Positions 1-8,317 of a stretch of 60,670 bases of DNA are shown here, piece after piece. A program made the translations under genes and the position numbers. Source of the stretch: Streptomyces sp. (GTDB lineage Bacteria; Actinomycetota; Actinomycetes; Streptomycetales; Streptomycetaceae); assembly GCA_013362785.1 (NCBI GenBank), contig JABFVM010000177.1, positions 1 to 60,670 on the forward strand. The letters run 5' to 3'. Under the pieces are notes generated by a model. It saw only the letters and a list, made by a program, of their open reading frames with translations, searched no databases and was not told the origin of the DNA. How positions within the stretch are numbered: position 1 is the stretch's first letter; each line of letters opens with the position of its first letter.

Positions 1-81
1 CTGGCCGTCCGGACACCCGACTCCGGTGACTCGGCGATGCCGCTGCGGGCCCGCGAGTGGGGCGAGCCCGAGCGCCGTTGA
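1..81 (+). CDS. 3' end of a protein-coding gene cut by the window edge
   Basis: Frame 1 is open from the first base to a TGA at 79-81, giving 26 residues that end in GEPERR. Third codon positions are about 90 percent G or C, as in the real genes of this window. A strong hairpin follows about 100 bp downstream. This fits the tail of a rightward gene that converges on the ABC transporter. The fragment is too short to assign a family, and chance cannot be excluded. Confidence 0.45.
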   Translation: MAVRTPDSGDSAMPLRAREWGEPERR

Positions 82-95
82 TCCGGAGGGAAGAG

Positions 96-167
96 GACCG
101 GACGCGAGGGACCGGACGCGAGGGACCGGAGGCAAGGGACCGGAGGCAAGGGGACCCCGAGGCAAGG
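96..167. repeat. Short tandem repeat, five ~14-bp units
   Basis: Five imperfect head-to-tail copies of a 14-bp unit (gaccggacgcgagg, then gaccggaggcaagg) lie between the end of the partial gene and the hairpin at 181-219. The first two units are identical and so are the next two, which suggests recent slippage. The last unit carries an insertion. No coding role is apparent. Confidence 0.8.
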
Positions 168-180
168 GGAGAGGAAAGCC

Positions 181-219
181 CGAAGGGCCGGGCCTCCGTC
201 ATGGGGGCCCGGCCCTTCG
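181..219. terminator. Bidirectional hairpin terminator between convergent genes
   Basis: A perfect 14-bp stem (cgaagggccgggcc at 181-194 with its complement at 206-219) encloses an 11-nt loop. It sits between the end of the rightward partial gene and the end of the leftward permease gene at 236. There is no long U-tract, which is usual for Streptomyces terminators. Confidence 0.75.
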
Positions 220-235
220 GCGCGTCAGGGAGCGG

Positions 236-2770
236 TCACTCGGCCTTGATCGCGTTCAGCATGTTCAGCCGCGCGGCGTTGCGGGCCGGCCACAGCGCGG
301 CCAGCACGCCCACCAGTCCGGCCAGCACCAGGAAGATGCCGATCCGGTCCCAGGGCAGGACCAGCCGGTAGCCCGGGATCTGGTCCGCGAAGGTCTCGCC
401 GATCGCCCAGCCGAGGAAGGAGCCGAGACCGATGCCGACCACCGCGCCGAACACCGAGATGACCACGGCCTCAAGGCGGACCATCCGCTTCACCCGGCGC
501 CGGTCGAGACCGATCGCCCGCAGCATGCCGATCTCCTGCTGCCGCTCGAACACCGACATCGCGAGAGTGTTCACGACACCCAGCACCGCGATGATCAGGG
601 CCATCGCCAGCAGGCCGTACATGATGTTCAGCATGGTGTTGATGACACCGCCGAACTCGTTGCGGATGTCCTGCTGGTCCATGATCGTGATCGCGGGGTT
701 GTCGCCCAGCGCGTCGATCAGGACCTTCTCGTTCGCCGCGGACTGGCCGCCGTCCACCTTCACGAAGATCTGCCGGATGTACGGCGTCGCCTCGTGCGCG
801 TTCACCAGCTTCTTGTCGATGAGGACGGGGGAGAGGAACTCGCTGTCCTTGTAGACGGCGCCGACCGTGAGCGTGGCCTTCTTCTCGTCGCCGAAGGTGA
901 CGGGGACGGTGTCGCCGGGCTTCCAGCCCTTGCTCTTGGCCGTCTTCTCGGCGACCGCGATCTGGCCCTTGGCGAGCGAGTCGACGCTACCGCTGACGAC
1001 GTCGACGTTGAGCACCTGCTCGATGTCGCCCGGGGTGACCGCGGAGGCGGACACGTAGTCCTCGTGACCGACCTGGAAGTAGACGTCCTGCTGAGGCGAG
1101 ACCGCGGAGACGCCCTTGGCCTTCTCCAGCGCCGTCAGCGCGGACTGGTCGAGGTCGCCGCCGTTCGCCATCGAGACCATGTAGTCGGCCTTGATGTTGT
1201 CCGTGGTCATCTTGTCGATGGCCGTGCCGACCGTGATGCCGAGCACCGAAAGGCCGGTCACCAGCGTCAGTCCGATCGCCAGCGCGGAGGCGGTGGCGCC
1301 GGTACGGCGCGGATTGCGGACCGCGTTCTGGCCGGCCAGCTTGCCGGCCACGCCGAAGGGGCCGACGAGCAGCGGACGGACGAGCGCGATCACGGGCCGG
1401 GACAGCAGCGGGATCAGGATGATCACACCGACCAGCGCGAAGAACGCGCCCGCCGCGATGTACATCCGGCCGTCGTCGCCGCCGGTCGAGGCACCCAGCA
1501 CGATCCCGGCCGCGCCGAGGGCGGTGATGGCGGCGCCGATGGAGTTGCGTACCACCAGCGACTTGGTGGTCGCCACCGCGTGGACGCTGCTCATGGCCGC
1601 CACCGGCGGGATCTTCGCGGCCCGGCGGCCGGGCAGCCAGGCGGCGAACATCGTGATCAGCACACCGACGGCTATCGCGGCGAGCACCGGCGTGGCGGAC
1701 ACGATCAGCGGGCCGTCCGGGATCTTCATCTCGAACGCGGCCATGCCGGACCGCAGCCCGACCGCGAGGCCGATGCCGAGGACGAAGCCGATCACGGAGG
1801 CGACCAGGCCCACCACCGCGGCCTCGGCCAGCACCGAGCGGGTGATCTGCTTGCGCGACGCACCGACCGCGCGCATCAGGGCGATCTCCTTGGTGCGCTG
1901 GGCGACCAGCATCGTGAAGGTGTTGGAGATCAGGAAGATCCCGACGAACAGCGCGATGCCCGCGAAGCCCAGCAGGACCTGCTTGAGCGAGCCCAGTCCC
2001 TGCTCGATCTGCTCGGCCTGCTGGTCCGCCAGCGCCTGGCCGGTCTCGGCGTCGGCGGTGTCGGGCAGCAGCGGCTTGACCGCGTTCAGGATCTTCGCGT
2101 CGTCGGCGCCGGGAGCGGCGGTGACGGTGACGCTCTCGAAGTAGCCCGGCTTGAGGTACTGCTTCTGGGCGACGGCGGTGTCGAAGAGGACGAGGCTGCC
2201 GCCGGCGTTCACGGCGCCGTCCTCGGTGGTGAACACACCGCTGAGGGTGTACTCCTTCACCGGGCCGTTGGTGGCGACGCGCACCCGGTCGCCGACCTTG
2301 TACTCACCCTTGGTCGCGGACTCCTTGTCCAGGGCGATCTGATCGTCCTTCACCGGGCCCGAGCCGTCGGTGAACGTGTAGGCGCTGTCCTTGCCGTCCT
2401 TGCCGGGGGCGAAGTTGGAGCCCTTGTTGGACCAGCCGACGCCGATCAGCTTCCCGTCGGGGTCGGCGACCCCGGCGAAGCCCTCGACGCGGCCGTACGC
2501 GCCGGTGACGCCGTCAACGGCGGAGATCTTGTCGAGGGTCTTCCGGGAGAGGCCGGGCTCCTCCTTGGGGTTGTCCGGGTCGGCGTGCGAGGTGACGGAG
2601 ACGGCGACGTCGTCGTAGCTCTTCGCCGACTGGTTGCGGAAGGCGTTGGAGAGGGTGTCGGCGAAGACCAGGGTGCCGGAGACGAACGCGACGCCGAGCA
2701 TGACGGCGAGCACGGTCATCAGGAGCCGGGCCTTGTGCGCGAGTACGTTGCGCAGGGCTGTGCGGAACAT
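236..2770 (-). CDS. ABC transporter permease, FtsX/MacB type
   Basis: This 844-residue membrane protein has the duplicated layout of MacB/FtsX-like exporters. The N-terminal transmembrane segment (around residues 15-40) is followed by a long extracytoplasmic region. A first FtsX core lies near residues 260-390, including the motif KEIALMRAVGAS. A second helix bundle and extracellular domain follow, and the C-terminal FtsX core contains the matching EIGMLRAIGLDRRR. The repeated E-I-x-L-x-R-A-x-G element is the usual ATPase-coupling signature. It abuts the ATPase gene at 2770 and is surely translated with it. Family members export peptides, lipids or drugs or act mechanically at the envelope; the substrate cannot be read here. 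Confidence 0.93.
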   Translation of the reverse strand: MFRTALRNVLAHKARLLMTVLAVMLGVAFVSGTLVFADTLSNAFRNQSAKSYDDVAVSVTSHADPDNPKEEPGLSRKTLDKISAVDGVTGAYGRVEGFAGVADPDGKLIGVGWSNKGSNFAPGKDGKDSAYTFTDGSGPVKDDQIALDKESATKGEYKVGDRVRVATNGPVKEYTLSGVFTTEDGAVNAGGSLVLFDTAVAQKQYLKPGYFESVTVTAAPGADDAKILNAVKPLLPDTADAETGQALADQQAEQIEQGLGSLKQVLLGFAGIALFVGIFLISNTFTMLVAQRTKEIALMRAVGASRKQITRSVLAEAAVVGLVASVIGFVLGIGLAVGLRSGMAAFEMKIPDGPLIVSATPVLAAIAVGVLITMFAAWLPGRRAAKIPPVAAMSSVHAVATTKSLVVRNSIGAAITALGAAGIVLGASTGGDDGRMYIAAGAFFALVGVIILIPLLSRPVIALVRPLLVGPFGVAGKLAGQNAVRNPRRTGATASALAIGLTLVTGLSVLGITVGTAIDKMTTDNIKADYMVSMANGGDLDQSALTALEKAKGVSAVSPQQDVYFQVGHEDYVSASAVTPGDIEQVLNVDVVSGSVDSLAKGQIAVAEKTAKSKGWKPGDTVPVTFGDEKKATLTVGAVYKDSEFLSPVLIDKKLVNAHEATPYIRQIFVKVDGGQSAANEKVLIDALGDNPAITIMDQQDIRNEFGGVINTMLNIMYGLLAMALIIAVLGVVNTLAMSVFERQQEIGMLRAIGLDRRRVKRMVRLEAVVISVFGAVVGIGLGSFLGWAIGETFADQIPGYRLVLPWDRIGIFLVLAGLVGVLAALWPARNAARLNMLNAIKAE

Positions 2771-3540
2771 CAGCTGGTGCGGCCCTTCGCGTCGAACTGC
2801 TTCATGAAGTCGAGGACGTTGTCCGCGGTCGGCCGGTACATCTCGTCGACGATCCGTCCGTCGGCCAGGAACACCACGCGGTCCGCGTAGGCCGCGGCCA
2901 CCGGGTCGTGGGTCACCATCACCACCGTCTGCCCCATCTCCCGTACGGAGTTGCGCAGGAAGCCCAGCACCTCGGCGCCGGAGCGCGAGTCGAGGTTTCC
3001 GGTCGGCTCGTCACCGAAGATGATCTCGGGCTTGGAGGCCAGGGCGCGGGCGACGGCGACGCGCTGCTGCTGGCCGCCGGAGAGCTGGGCGGGGCGGTGG
3101 CTCAGCCGGTCGGCGAGGCCGACCATGCGGATCACCGAGTCCAGCCACTGCTTGTCCGGCTTGCGGCCCGCGATGTCCATCGGAAGGGTGATGTTCTCCA
3201 GCGCGGTGAGCGTCGGCAGCAGGTTGAACGCCTGGAAGATGAAGCCGATCTTGTCCCGGCGCAACTTGGTGAGCTGCTTGTCCTTCAGGGAGCCCAGCTC
3301 GGTCTCGCCGATGCGCACGGAGCCGGAGGAGAAGGTGTCCAGACCGGCCACGCAGTGCATCAGCGTGGACTTGCCGGAGCCGGAGGGGCCCATGATCGCG
3401 GTGAACTCGGCCTGCCGGAACTCGACGGTGACGCGGTCCAGGGCGACTACCTGGGTCTCGCCTTGTCCGTAGATCTTCGACAGATCCGTGGCACGCGCGG
3501 CCACGGTGGTGGTCCGGCCGGCGATGGATGCGGTGGTCAC
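2770..3540 (-). CDS. ABC transporter ATP-binding protein, LolD/MacB type
   Basis: This 256-residue nucleotide-binding subunit partners the adjacent FtsX-type permease. Visible motifs in order are Walker A (GPSGSGKST, about residues 50-58), the family Q-loop, the ABC signature LSGGQQQRVAVARAL, Walker B ending in GDEPTGNLD, and the switch histidine in VMVTHD. The GDEPTGNLD form is typical of the LolD/MacB/FtsE subfamily. The start is a GTG with GGAG about ten bases upstream. The gene is first of a two-gene leftward operon and its promoter must lie in 3541-3900. Confidence 0.94.
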   Translation of the reverse strand: MTTASIAGRTTTVAARATDLSKIYGQGETQVVALDRVTVEFRQAEFTAIMGPSGSGKSTLMHCVAGLDTFSSGSVRIGETELGSLKDKQLTKLRRDKIGFIFQAFNLLPTLTALENITLPMDIAGRKPDKQWLDSVIRMVGLADRLSHRPAQLSGGQQQRVAVARALASKPEIIFGDEPTGNLDSRSGAEVLGFLRNSVREMGQTVVMVTHDPVAAAYADRVVFLADGRIVDEMYRPTADNVLDFMKQFDAKGRTS

Positions 3541-3932
3541 GAGAGGAACGCTCCTGAAGGACGACGGTGTGTTCGAAGGACTCGTCCATCGTCCCGGCCG
3601 GGAACCGCCGTGTAGTCCATCCCTGTTCCGGTTCCGAAGGCAGACTGCGGACGGACCACGGGCGCCTGTGTCATACCTGAGGATGACGAGCGACCCTGAC
3701 GGGCGTTCGCGTCGGGAACAGGTGGAGCGTCCTTGTTTGGACGGTGAAATTCCGTCATTCCGCGTGCGCCGCCGACCGCCGCACGCAAGGCTATTGGCAA
3801 GTGCGGATGGCGTGTTCCGCGGGCTGATGCACCCTCAGACGTCAATAAAATAAGACAACATCGGTCCGCCCGTCCGCTGTTCGGGGGATGTATCCCGATA
3901 GGCTCGGGACCTCGATGCGGAGCCCATGGCCT
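3541..3932. other. Gene-free upstream region of the ABC operon and bldA
   Basis: No open frame here has convincing codon bias. The stretch should hold the leftward promoter of the ABC pair and the rightward promoter of the tRNA gene. The part around 3840-3865 is unusually AT-rich for this genome (a run containing caataaaataagacaac). I could not pick out a confident -35/-10 pair for the tRNA. Confidence 0.5.
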
Positions 3933-4016
3933 GCCCAGATGGTGGAATGCAGACACGGCGAGCTTAAACCTCGCTGCCCCTTCGCGGGCGTGCCGGTTCA
4001 AGTCCGGCTCTGGGCA
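3933..4016 (+). tRNA. bldA: tRNA-Leu (UAA anticodon), bldA
   Basis: The 84-nt cloverleaf can be drawn directly. The acceptor stem GCCCAGA (3933-3939) pairs with TCTGGGC (4009-4015). The anticodon stem GCGAG/CTCGC closes the loop CTTAAAC with anticodon TAA at 3965-3967. There is a long class II variable arm, and the T-arm is GCCGG-TTCAAGT-CCGGC. CCA is not encoded. In Streptomyces the only tRNA reading the rare UUA codon is bldA, the well-studied developmental tRNA required for aerial growth and many antibiotics. The flanking ABC gene pair is, as I recall, also next to bldA in S. coelicolor. Confidence 0.97.
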
Positions 4017-4067
4017 CTTCCGACTCTTCTTTCTATGTTCAACCTCCCTTCAAGAGTTGACCCCGAT

Positions 4068-4117
4068 TCAACAGTTGGCGCACAACCGTTGACAGCGGGC
4101 GCGTGCCGTCGGAGACT
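4068..4117 (+). promoter_or_regulatory. Candidate pobA promoter with overlapping inverted-repeat operator
   Basis: A -35 of TTGACA (4089-4094), a 17-bp spacer and a -10-like GAGACT (4112-4117) point at pobA. Overlapping the -35 is an inverted repeat with 10-bp arms: tcaacagttg at 4068-4077 and caaccgttga at 4083-4092, matching at nine of ten positions with 5 bp between. A related half-site, tcaagagttga, lies just upstream. The position fits repressor or activator control of aromatic catabolism. No regulator gene is next to it. Confidence 0.55.
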
Positions 4118-4184
4118 CGCGTCAGGCAATAGTGAATAAAACTTCACCACGCGAACATCATGTACGCGCGAAAGGAAGCGACCG

Positions 4185-5378
4185 ATGCGCACCACCGTCG
4201 GCATCATCGGAGCGGGCCCCGCCGGTCTCCTCCTCGCCCGGCTGCTCCACAACGCCGGCATCGACTCGGTCGTCCTGGAGAGCCGCGACCGCGCCTACGT
4301 CGAGCACCGCCAGCGCGCCGGAATCCTGGAGCAGGGCACGGTCGACGTGCTGCGCGCGGCCGGGGCCGGGGAGCGGATGGACCGCGAGGGCCTGCGGCAC
4401 GACGGCATAGAGCTGCGCTACGACCGCAAACGCCACCGCGTCGACTTCCCCGCCCTCACCGGCGGCCGGTCCGTGACGGTCTACGCCCAGACCGAGGTCT
4501 GCAAGGACCTCATCGCCCTCCAACTCAAGGAGGGTGGCCCGCTGTTGTTCGAGACGGAGGCGCTGGCGGTGGAGGGCGCCGAGACCGACAGCCCGCGCGT
4601 GCGCTTCCGCCACCAGGGCGCCAACGGCGCCGAGGGCTTGGAGGACGTCCTCGAATGCGACTACGTCGTCGGCTGCGACGGCTTCTGGGGCGTGTCCCGC
4701 AAGGCGATCCCCGCCGAGCTGACCCGGGTCTTCGAGCGGACGTACCCCTTCGGCTGGCTCGGCATCCTGGCCGACGTCGCCCCCTCCCACGACGAGTTGG
4801 TCTACGCCCGCCACGACCGCGGCTTCGCGCTCCTGTCCATGCGCTCCCCGTCCGTCTCCCGCCTCTACCTCCAGGTGCCCGAGGGCACGGACGCCGAGGC
4901 GTGGCGCGACGACGAGATCTGGACGGAGCTGGAGCGCCGCTTCGAGACCGCCGACGACTGGCGTCTGGAGCGCGGCCCCATCACCCAGAAGTCCGTCACG
5001 CCCATGCGCTCCTACGTCCACGAGCCCATGCGCCACGGCCGTCTCTTCCTGGCCGGTGACGCGGCACACATCGTGCCGCCGACAGGCGCGAAGGGCCTGA
5101 ATCTGGCCGTCGGCGACGTCGTCACCTTCGCGCGGGCACTGACGTACGCGAGGGAGACGGGCTCGTCGGAGCTGCTCGACGGCTACTCCGCGACCTGTCT
5201 GCGGCGCGTCTGGCAGGCCGAGCGGTTCTCCTACGACATGACGACGCTGCTGCACCGGGCCCCCGACGCCACGCCCTTCGAGGACCGGCTCCAGCTGGCG
5301 CGGCTGGAGCGGATCGCGGGGTCGAGGGCGGCCGAGACGGACCTCGCCGAGGCGTACACCGGGTTTCCGTTCGGCTGA
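4185..5378 (+). CDS. pobA: 4-hydroxybenzoate 3-monooxygenase (flavoprotein)
   Basis: The 397-residue protein matches the usual length of PobA, the FAD- and NAD(P)H-dependent hydroxylase that makes protocatechuate from 4-hydroxybenzoate. The N-terminal Rossmann motif GIIGAGPAGLLLARLL is followed by the arginine-rich E-x-R-x-R-A-G-I-L-E-Q-G-T segment typical of PobA. The DG motif is in VVGCDGFWGVSR. The second FAD motif is LAGDAAHIVPPTGAKGLNLA. An AAGGA-type ribosome site precedes the ATG. No protocatechuate ring-cleavage genes are in view, so the downstream route must be elsewhere. Confidence 0.95.
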   Translation: MRTTVGIIGAGPAGLLLARLLHNAGIDSVVLESRDRAYVEHRQRAGILEQGTVDVLRAAGAGERMDREGLRHDGIELRYDRKRHRVDFPALTGGRSVTVYAQTEVCKDLIALQLKEGGPLLFETEALAVEGAETDSPRVRFRHQGANGAEGLEDVLECDYVVGCDGFWGVSRKAIPAELTRVFERTYPFGWLGILADVAPSHDELVYARHDRGFALLSMRSPSVSRLYLQVPEGTDAEAWRDDEIWTELERRFETADDWRLERGPITQKSVTPMRSYVHEPMRHGRLFLAGDAAHIVPPTGAKGLNLAVGDVVTFARALTYARETGSSELLDGYSATCLRRVWQAERFSYDMTTLLHRAPDATPFEDRLQLARLERIAGSRAAETDLAEAYTGFPFG

Positions 5379-5592
5379 GCGGGTGCCGGGGCCGGGCGAG
5401 TGATCTCCGATCGATTCCGGCCACGTACCAGGTTCGTCATGAATGGGCCCCTCCGTGGCTGGGAATCACCCGGCCGCGTAGCGTGTTGCGCACCACGACG
5501 AGGGAAAGATCCTCCCCAAGCACTAGGGTCAATCCTTTGCCTACCTATTACTCTTGAGCCAAGGCCGCGCACGGCGGCCATGGAGGAGTGAA

Positions 5593-6489
5593 ATGAGGAG
5601 CAGCAACCCGGTCTTCTCGCGACGGGGGTTCAGCCGCGACAACGGCTACGCGGGCTTCAACACCGCGCCGCAGGCCGGGGGCGCCGCTGTCGGCACGCAG
5701 GGCAACCCGTACGCCCAGCCGCAGGCCGGCAACCCGTACGCCCAGAACCCGTATGCCCAGCAGGGCGCGCAGTACGGCGCGCCGCCGCAGGCCCCGGCCG
5801 CCACCGGCCGGATGACGATCGACGACGTCATCCTGCGCACCGGCACGACGCTCGGCACGCTGATCGTCACGGCCGCGCTGGCCTGGGCCCTGCTGCCGGT
5901 CGACGACGCCAACATCAGCCGGTCCTACGGGATCGCCATCGGCGCCGGTCTGATCGGCATGGTGCTGGCGCTCGTGCAGTCCTTCAAGCGCAAGGCCTCG
6001 CCCGCGCTGATCCTGTCGTACGCCGCGCTGGAGGGTGTCTTCCTCGGCGTCGTCTCCAGCGTCGTCGACAACCGCATCGCCAGTGGTGCGGCCATGCAGG
6101 CGGTGATCGGCACGATGGCGGTCTTCGCCGCGGTGCTGGTCGCGTACAAGGCCGGCTGGATCCGCGTCAACCGCCGGTTCTACGGCTTCGTGATGGCGGC
6201 CGCGCTCGGCTTCATCCTGCTGATGGCGGTCAACCTGCTGTTCGCCGTCTTCGGCGGCGGTGACGGACTCGGCTTCCGCAGCGGCCCGCTCGGCATCGTC
6301 TTCGGTGTCATCGGCATCCTGCTCGGCGCCGCGTTCCTCGCCCTGGACTTCAAGCAGGTCGAGGACGGCATCGCCTACGGCGCGCCGCGCGAGGAGGCCT
6401 GGCTCGCCGCCTTCGGCCTCACCATGACGCTGGTGTGGATCTACATGGAGTTCCTGAGGCTCATCTCGATCCTCAACAGCAGCGACTAG
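5593..6489 (+). CDS. Bax inhibitor-1/YccA family membrane protein
   Basis: This is a polytopic membrane protein of 298 residues. The first ~75 residues are a hydrophilic low-complexity tail with repeated NPYAQ units and Gln/Pro/Ala-rich stretches. About seven hydrophobic helices follow from near residue 85 to the C-terminus, ending in the short charged tail usual for the family. The start at 5593 is preferred over in-frame codons upstream because GGAGG lies seven bases before it. Bacterial members are implicated in membrane stress and ion homeostasis, but the exact role is not known. It ends in a strong hairpin and is probably monocistronic. Confidence 0.88.
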   Translation: MRSSNPVFSRRGFSRDNGYAGFNTAPQAGGAAVGTQGNPYAQPQAGNPYAQNPYAQQGAQYGAPPQAPAATGRMTIDDVILRTGTTLGTLIVTAALAWALLPVDDANISRSYGIAIGAGLIGMVLALVQSFKRKASPALILSYAALEGVFLGVVSSVVDNRIASGAAMQAVIGTMAVFAAVLVAYKAGWIRVNRRFYGFVMAAALGFILLMAVNLLFAVFGGGDGLGFRSGPLGIVFGVIGILLGAAFLALDFKQVEDGIAYGAPREEAWLAAFGLTMTLVWIYMEFLRLISILNSSD

Positions 6490-6530
6490 TCGCCTGCGGC
6501 CGCGCGGCAGTTCGGCCGGCAGTTGTGCAG

Positions 6531-6563
6531 CGAAGGGCCCCGGGTTCGTCCCGGGGCCCTTCG
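6531..6563 (+). terminator. Hairpin terminator after the Bax-inhibitor-like gene
   Basis: A perfect 14-bp stem (cgaagggccccggg at 6531-6544, complement at 6550-6563) has a 5-nt loop and is followed by a short T-containing tail. The gene at 6578-6808 converges on it, so it may serve both. Confidence 0.85.
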
Positions 6564-6577
6564 TCGTCTTCGCGCGC

Positions 6578-6808
6578 CTAGAGGAATTTGCGCGCCGCCC
6601 TCCTCAGGTCGTACTCATGAACGATCGCCTTCGCGTGGCCGTACGCGAGGTCGTATTCGTGGCGAAGCCAGCTGACCTTCTCCTCGAAGCGGATGAGAGC
6701 CGGGCCTTCTTCTACGGTGCGGAGCCAGTCGGAGACTTCACGACCGGTGCAGTGGGGGATGCGGGCGAGCATGTTGCGGTGGGTCTCCTCGGAGAGGACG
6801 TGGGACAT
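6578..6808 (-). CDS. Small DUF4287-like protein
   Basis: This 76-residue acidic/basic protein contains the element HCTGREVSDWLRTVEE, like the T-G-(K/R)-x-x-x-(E/D)-W core of the DUF4287 family, then a helical segment with conserved HEYDL repeats. The ATG at 6806-6808 is chosen over the one 18 bases upstream because a GGAGG sits at the right distance. The function of the family is not known; similar modules are found fused to DUF5655. No neighbour suggests a role. Confidence 0.7.
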   Translation of the reverse strand: MSHVLSEETHRNMLARIPHCTGREVSDWLRTVEEGPALIRFEEKVSWLRHEYDLAYGHAKAIVHEYDLRRAARKFL

Positions 6809-6902
6809 CGGCGCCTCCGGACGCAAAGGGGATGTAAGCCGGTCCTTCAGGTCACCGTGCCTGAGCGTTCGCCCGTTGGCAACAGTCGCGTACGCTCACG
6901 GC

Positions 6903-7214
6903 GTGGTTGATACGACGCGTTTGACCCGAGCCGTGGAGCACTTCGCCGATCGTTTGAGGGCGGCGCCGCAGAGTCGGTTGCAGAGAGGTGCGGCGACGGA
7001 GGCGCTTGGGCTGGCCCGGGAGTTGGCTCGGCGGGCGCAGGTTCTGGAGGCGCCGGGGGTTGAGCCTCGGGAGATGCCGGATGCGGGGATGTTTGCTGCG
7101 GCGGATCAGATCACCGTTGCCGTGCATGATCTGGCGGTCGTTGTCGAGGATGACGACCAGGTCTCTGATGCCGTGAGGTTGGTGGAGGAAGCGCAGAAGC
7201 GGGCGGGGGTCTGA
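6903..7214 (+). CDS. Small hypothetical helical protein
   Basis: From a GTG at 6903 the frame encodes 103 residues, mostly predicted helix (FADRLRAAPQSRL, ALGLARELARRAQ, DAVRLVEEAQKRAG). There is no signal peptide or membrane segment. It is divergent from the DUF4287-like gene with only about 95 bp between, so the two promoters overlap. Third-position GC is lower than in the neighbours. I do not recognise a family. An upstream extension in the same frame exists but would overlap the divergent gene. Confidence 0.6.
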   Translation: MVDTTRLTRAVEHFADRLRAAPQSRLQRGAATEALGLARELARRAQVLEAPGVEPREMPDAGMFAAADQITVAVHDLAVVVEDDDQVSDAVRLVEEAQKRAGV

Positions 7215-7230
7215 GGGTCGTCGGCGGCTG

Positions 7231-7298
7231 CGGGTCCGTTGTGGCTGATCGCGCCCACGCGGCGGAGCCGCAAATCGATCCAGCCCCGCGCCCCTGAA
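7231..7298. repeat. Dispersed Streptomyces intergenic repeat, copy 1
   Basis: A ~68-bp segment closely matches a second copy at 42333-42401. The 39-bp core at 7241-7279 differs at one position from 42346-42384; it runs from gtggctg through gcgcccacgcggcggagccg to the end caaatcgat. A trailing ccccgcgcccct follows. It lies just after a stop codon in both places. Intergenic elements of this type are common in Streptomyces genomes; their role is unsettled. Confidence 0.8.
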
Positions 7299-7327
7299 AG
7301 CCGCTGCAGTGCCCCTGCCTTGTCAGG

Positions 7328-8119
7328 CTAGAGGCTCGCTATGACCCTGTCCGCCAGGATGTAGACGTTCTCCTCGCCGCAGGCGAAGGTCAGGGTGTAG
7401 GCGCCTGAGATTCCCGAACCGCCCAGCAGGACCGGGGTCTCGCCCGCTCGGAGGGCCGTGGCTAGGCGTTCGGCCGTTTCGCGGTGGCCCGGGGTCATGC
7501 AGAGGGTGGTGCCGTCGGCGAAGACGTAGACGTCGAGGGTGCCCAGGGGGCCGGGGCGGACGTCGGTCAGTTCGGTGGCGGAGGCGGCCAGGTCCTCAAG
7601 GGCGGCGACCGTGCGCTCGTGGTCGTTCACGACCGGTGACTGCACCGGGACGAAGTCCGGGTGGGAGGGGTGGCGGCGGCGGGCCGCGGCCAGCTCGGGG
7701 GACTCCCCGGCGAACTCGTCCGCGTCCGCGGTCGGCTCGGTGACCGGCTCCAGGTGCTCCAGGCCCGCGAAGTCGGCCTGGCGGGGCAGGAAGAGCTCGC
7801 TGTCGGACAGGCCGAGCAGCGTGGGCGAGTCCGAGGCGTCACGGGACTCCTGGGCGGCCCAGAAGGCGCGCGCCTCGGCCAGCTCCCGCTCCCGCTCCTC
7901 GGCGAGCGCCTCGGCCACCGCGGCGCGTATCTCATCGGCGTCGGCGGAGAGGCGGGCCTGCGGGACGAGACCGCGGGCCGCGTCGGCGTTGTTCTGTGCC
8001 AGCTCGGTGTGCAGGGCCGCTACCTGTCGGCGCAGCACCATGAGGGTGCGCAGGACGGCGACGCCCACGGCGCCGGTGGCGGCCGTGGTGAGCAGCAAGG
8101 CGATCGGCATGGCGCTCAC
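7328..8119 (-). CDS. Membrane-anchored hypothetical protein
   Basis: This 263-residue protein has one N-terminal transmembrane helix (residues ~4-26, MPIALLLTTAATGAVGVAV), then a basic RR pair and a helical, probably coiled-coil, segment to about residue 85. An acidic, low-complexity linker follows. The C-terminal domain of about 100 residues has alternating strands (LDVYVFADGTTLCMTPG, YTLTFACGEENVYILADR) and two cysteines. That layout suggests a cytoplasmic ligand-sensing or scaffold domain held at the membrane. I do not recognise the family. Confidence 0.72.
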   Translation of the reverse strand: MSAMPIALLLTTAATGAVGVAVLRTLMVLRRQVAALHTELAQNNADAARGLVPQARLSADADEIRAAVAEALAEERERELAEARAFWAAQESRDASDSPTLLGLSDSELFLPRQADFAGLEHLEPVTEPTADADEFAGESPELAAARRRHPSHPDFVPVQSPVVNDHERTVAALEDLAASATELTDVRPGPLGTLDVYVFADGTTLCMTPGHRETAERLATALRAGETPVLLGGSGISGAYTLTFACGEENVYILADRVIASL

Positions 8120-8264
8120 TGACGTACTCCCGGTTCAAAGTCGACCCCCGACTTCCTACATCAGCTTGAAGGGCGGACTATCCAGCTGTCAGTGCGTAAC
8201 GTCACGAAACGGGCAGGACTTTGGGCCTGGGGTTTAGTGGTGCAACGGCTCTGAGCTGCGTAAA

Positions 8265-8280
8265 TCCCTCCGCGGAGGGA
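8265..8280. other. Perfect 16-bp palindrome
   Basis: The sequence tccctccgcggaggga is fully self-complementary with no spacer. It lies in the gap between the start of the membrane-anchored gene (8119) and the end of the thiolase (8406), about 145 bp upstream of the former. It could be an operator or only a cruciform. Confidence 0.4.
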
Positions 8281-8317
8281 GATAGGTCACATCCTGGGGG
8301 AGATTGGATCACAAAAC

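Noticed and set aside
26..2890. Very long plus-strand open frame (954 codons) over the ABC permease
   Set aside because: It is antisense to a clearly recognisable FtsX-type permease and is only open because of the GC bias at third codon positions; its residues are Arg/Gly/Asp/Val/His-rich shadow sequence.
4158..5255. Minus-strand frame over pobA
   Set aside because: Shadow of pobA, whose FAD motifs are unambiguous on the plus strand.
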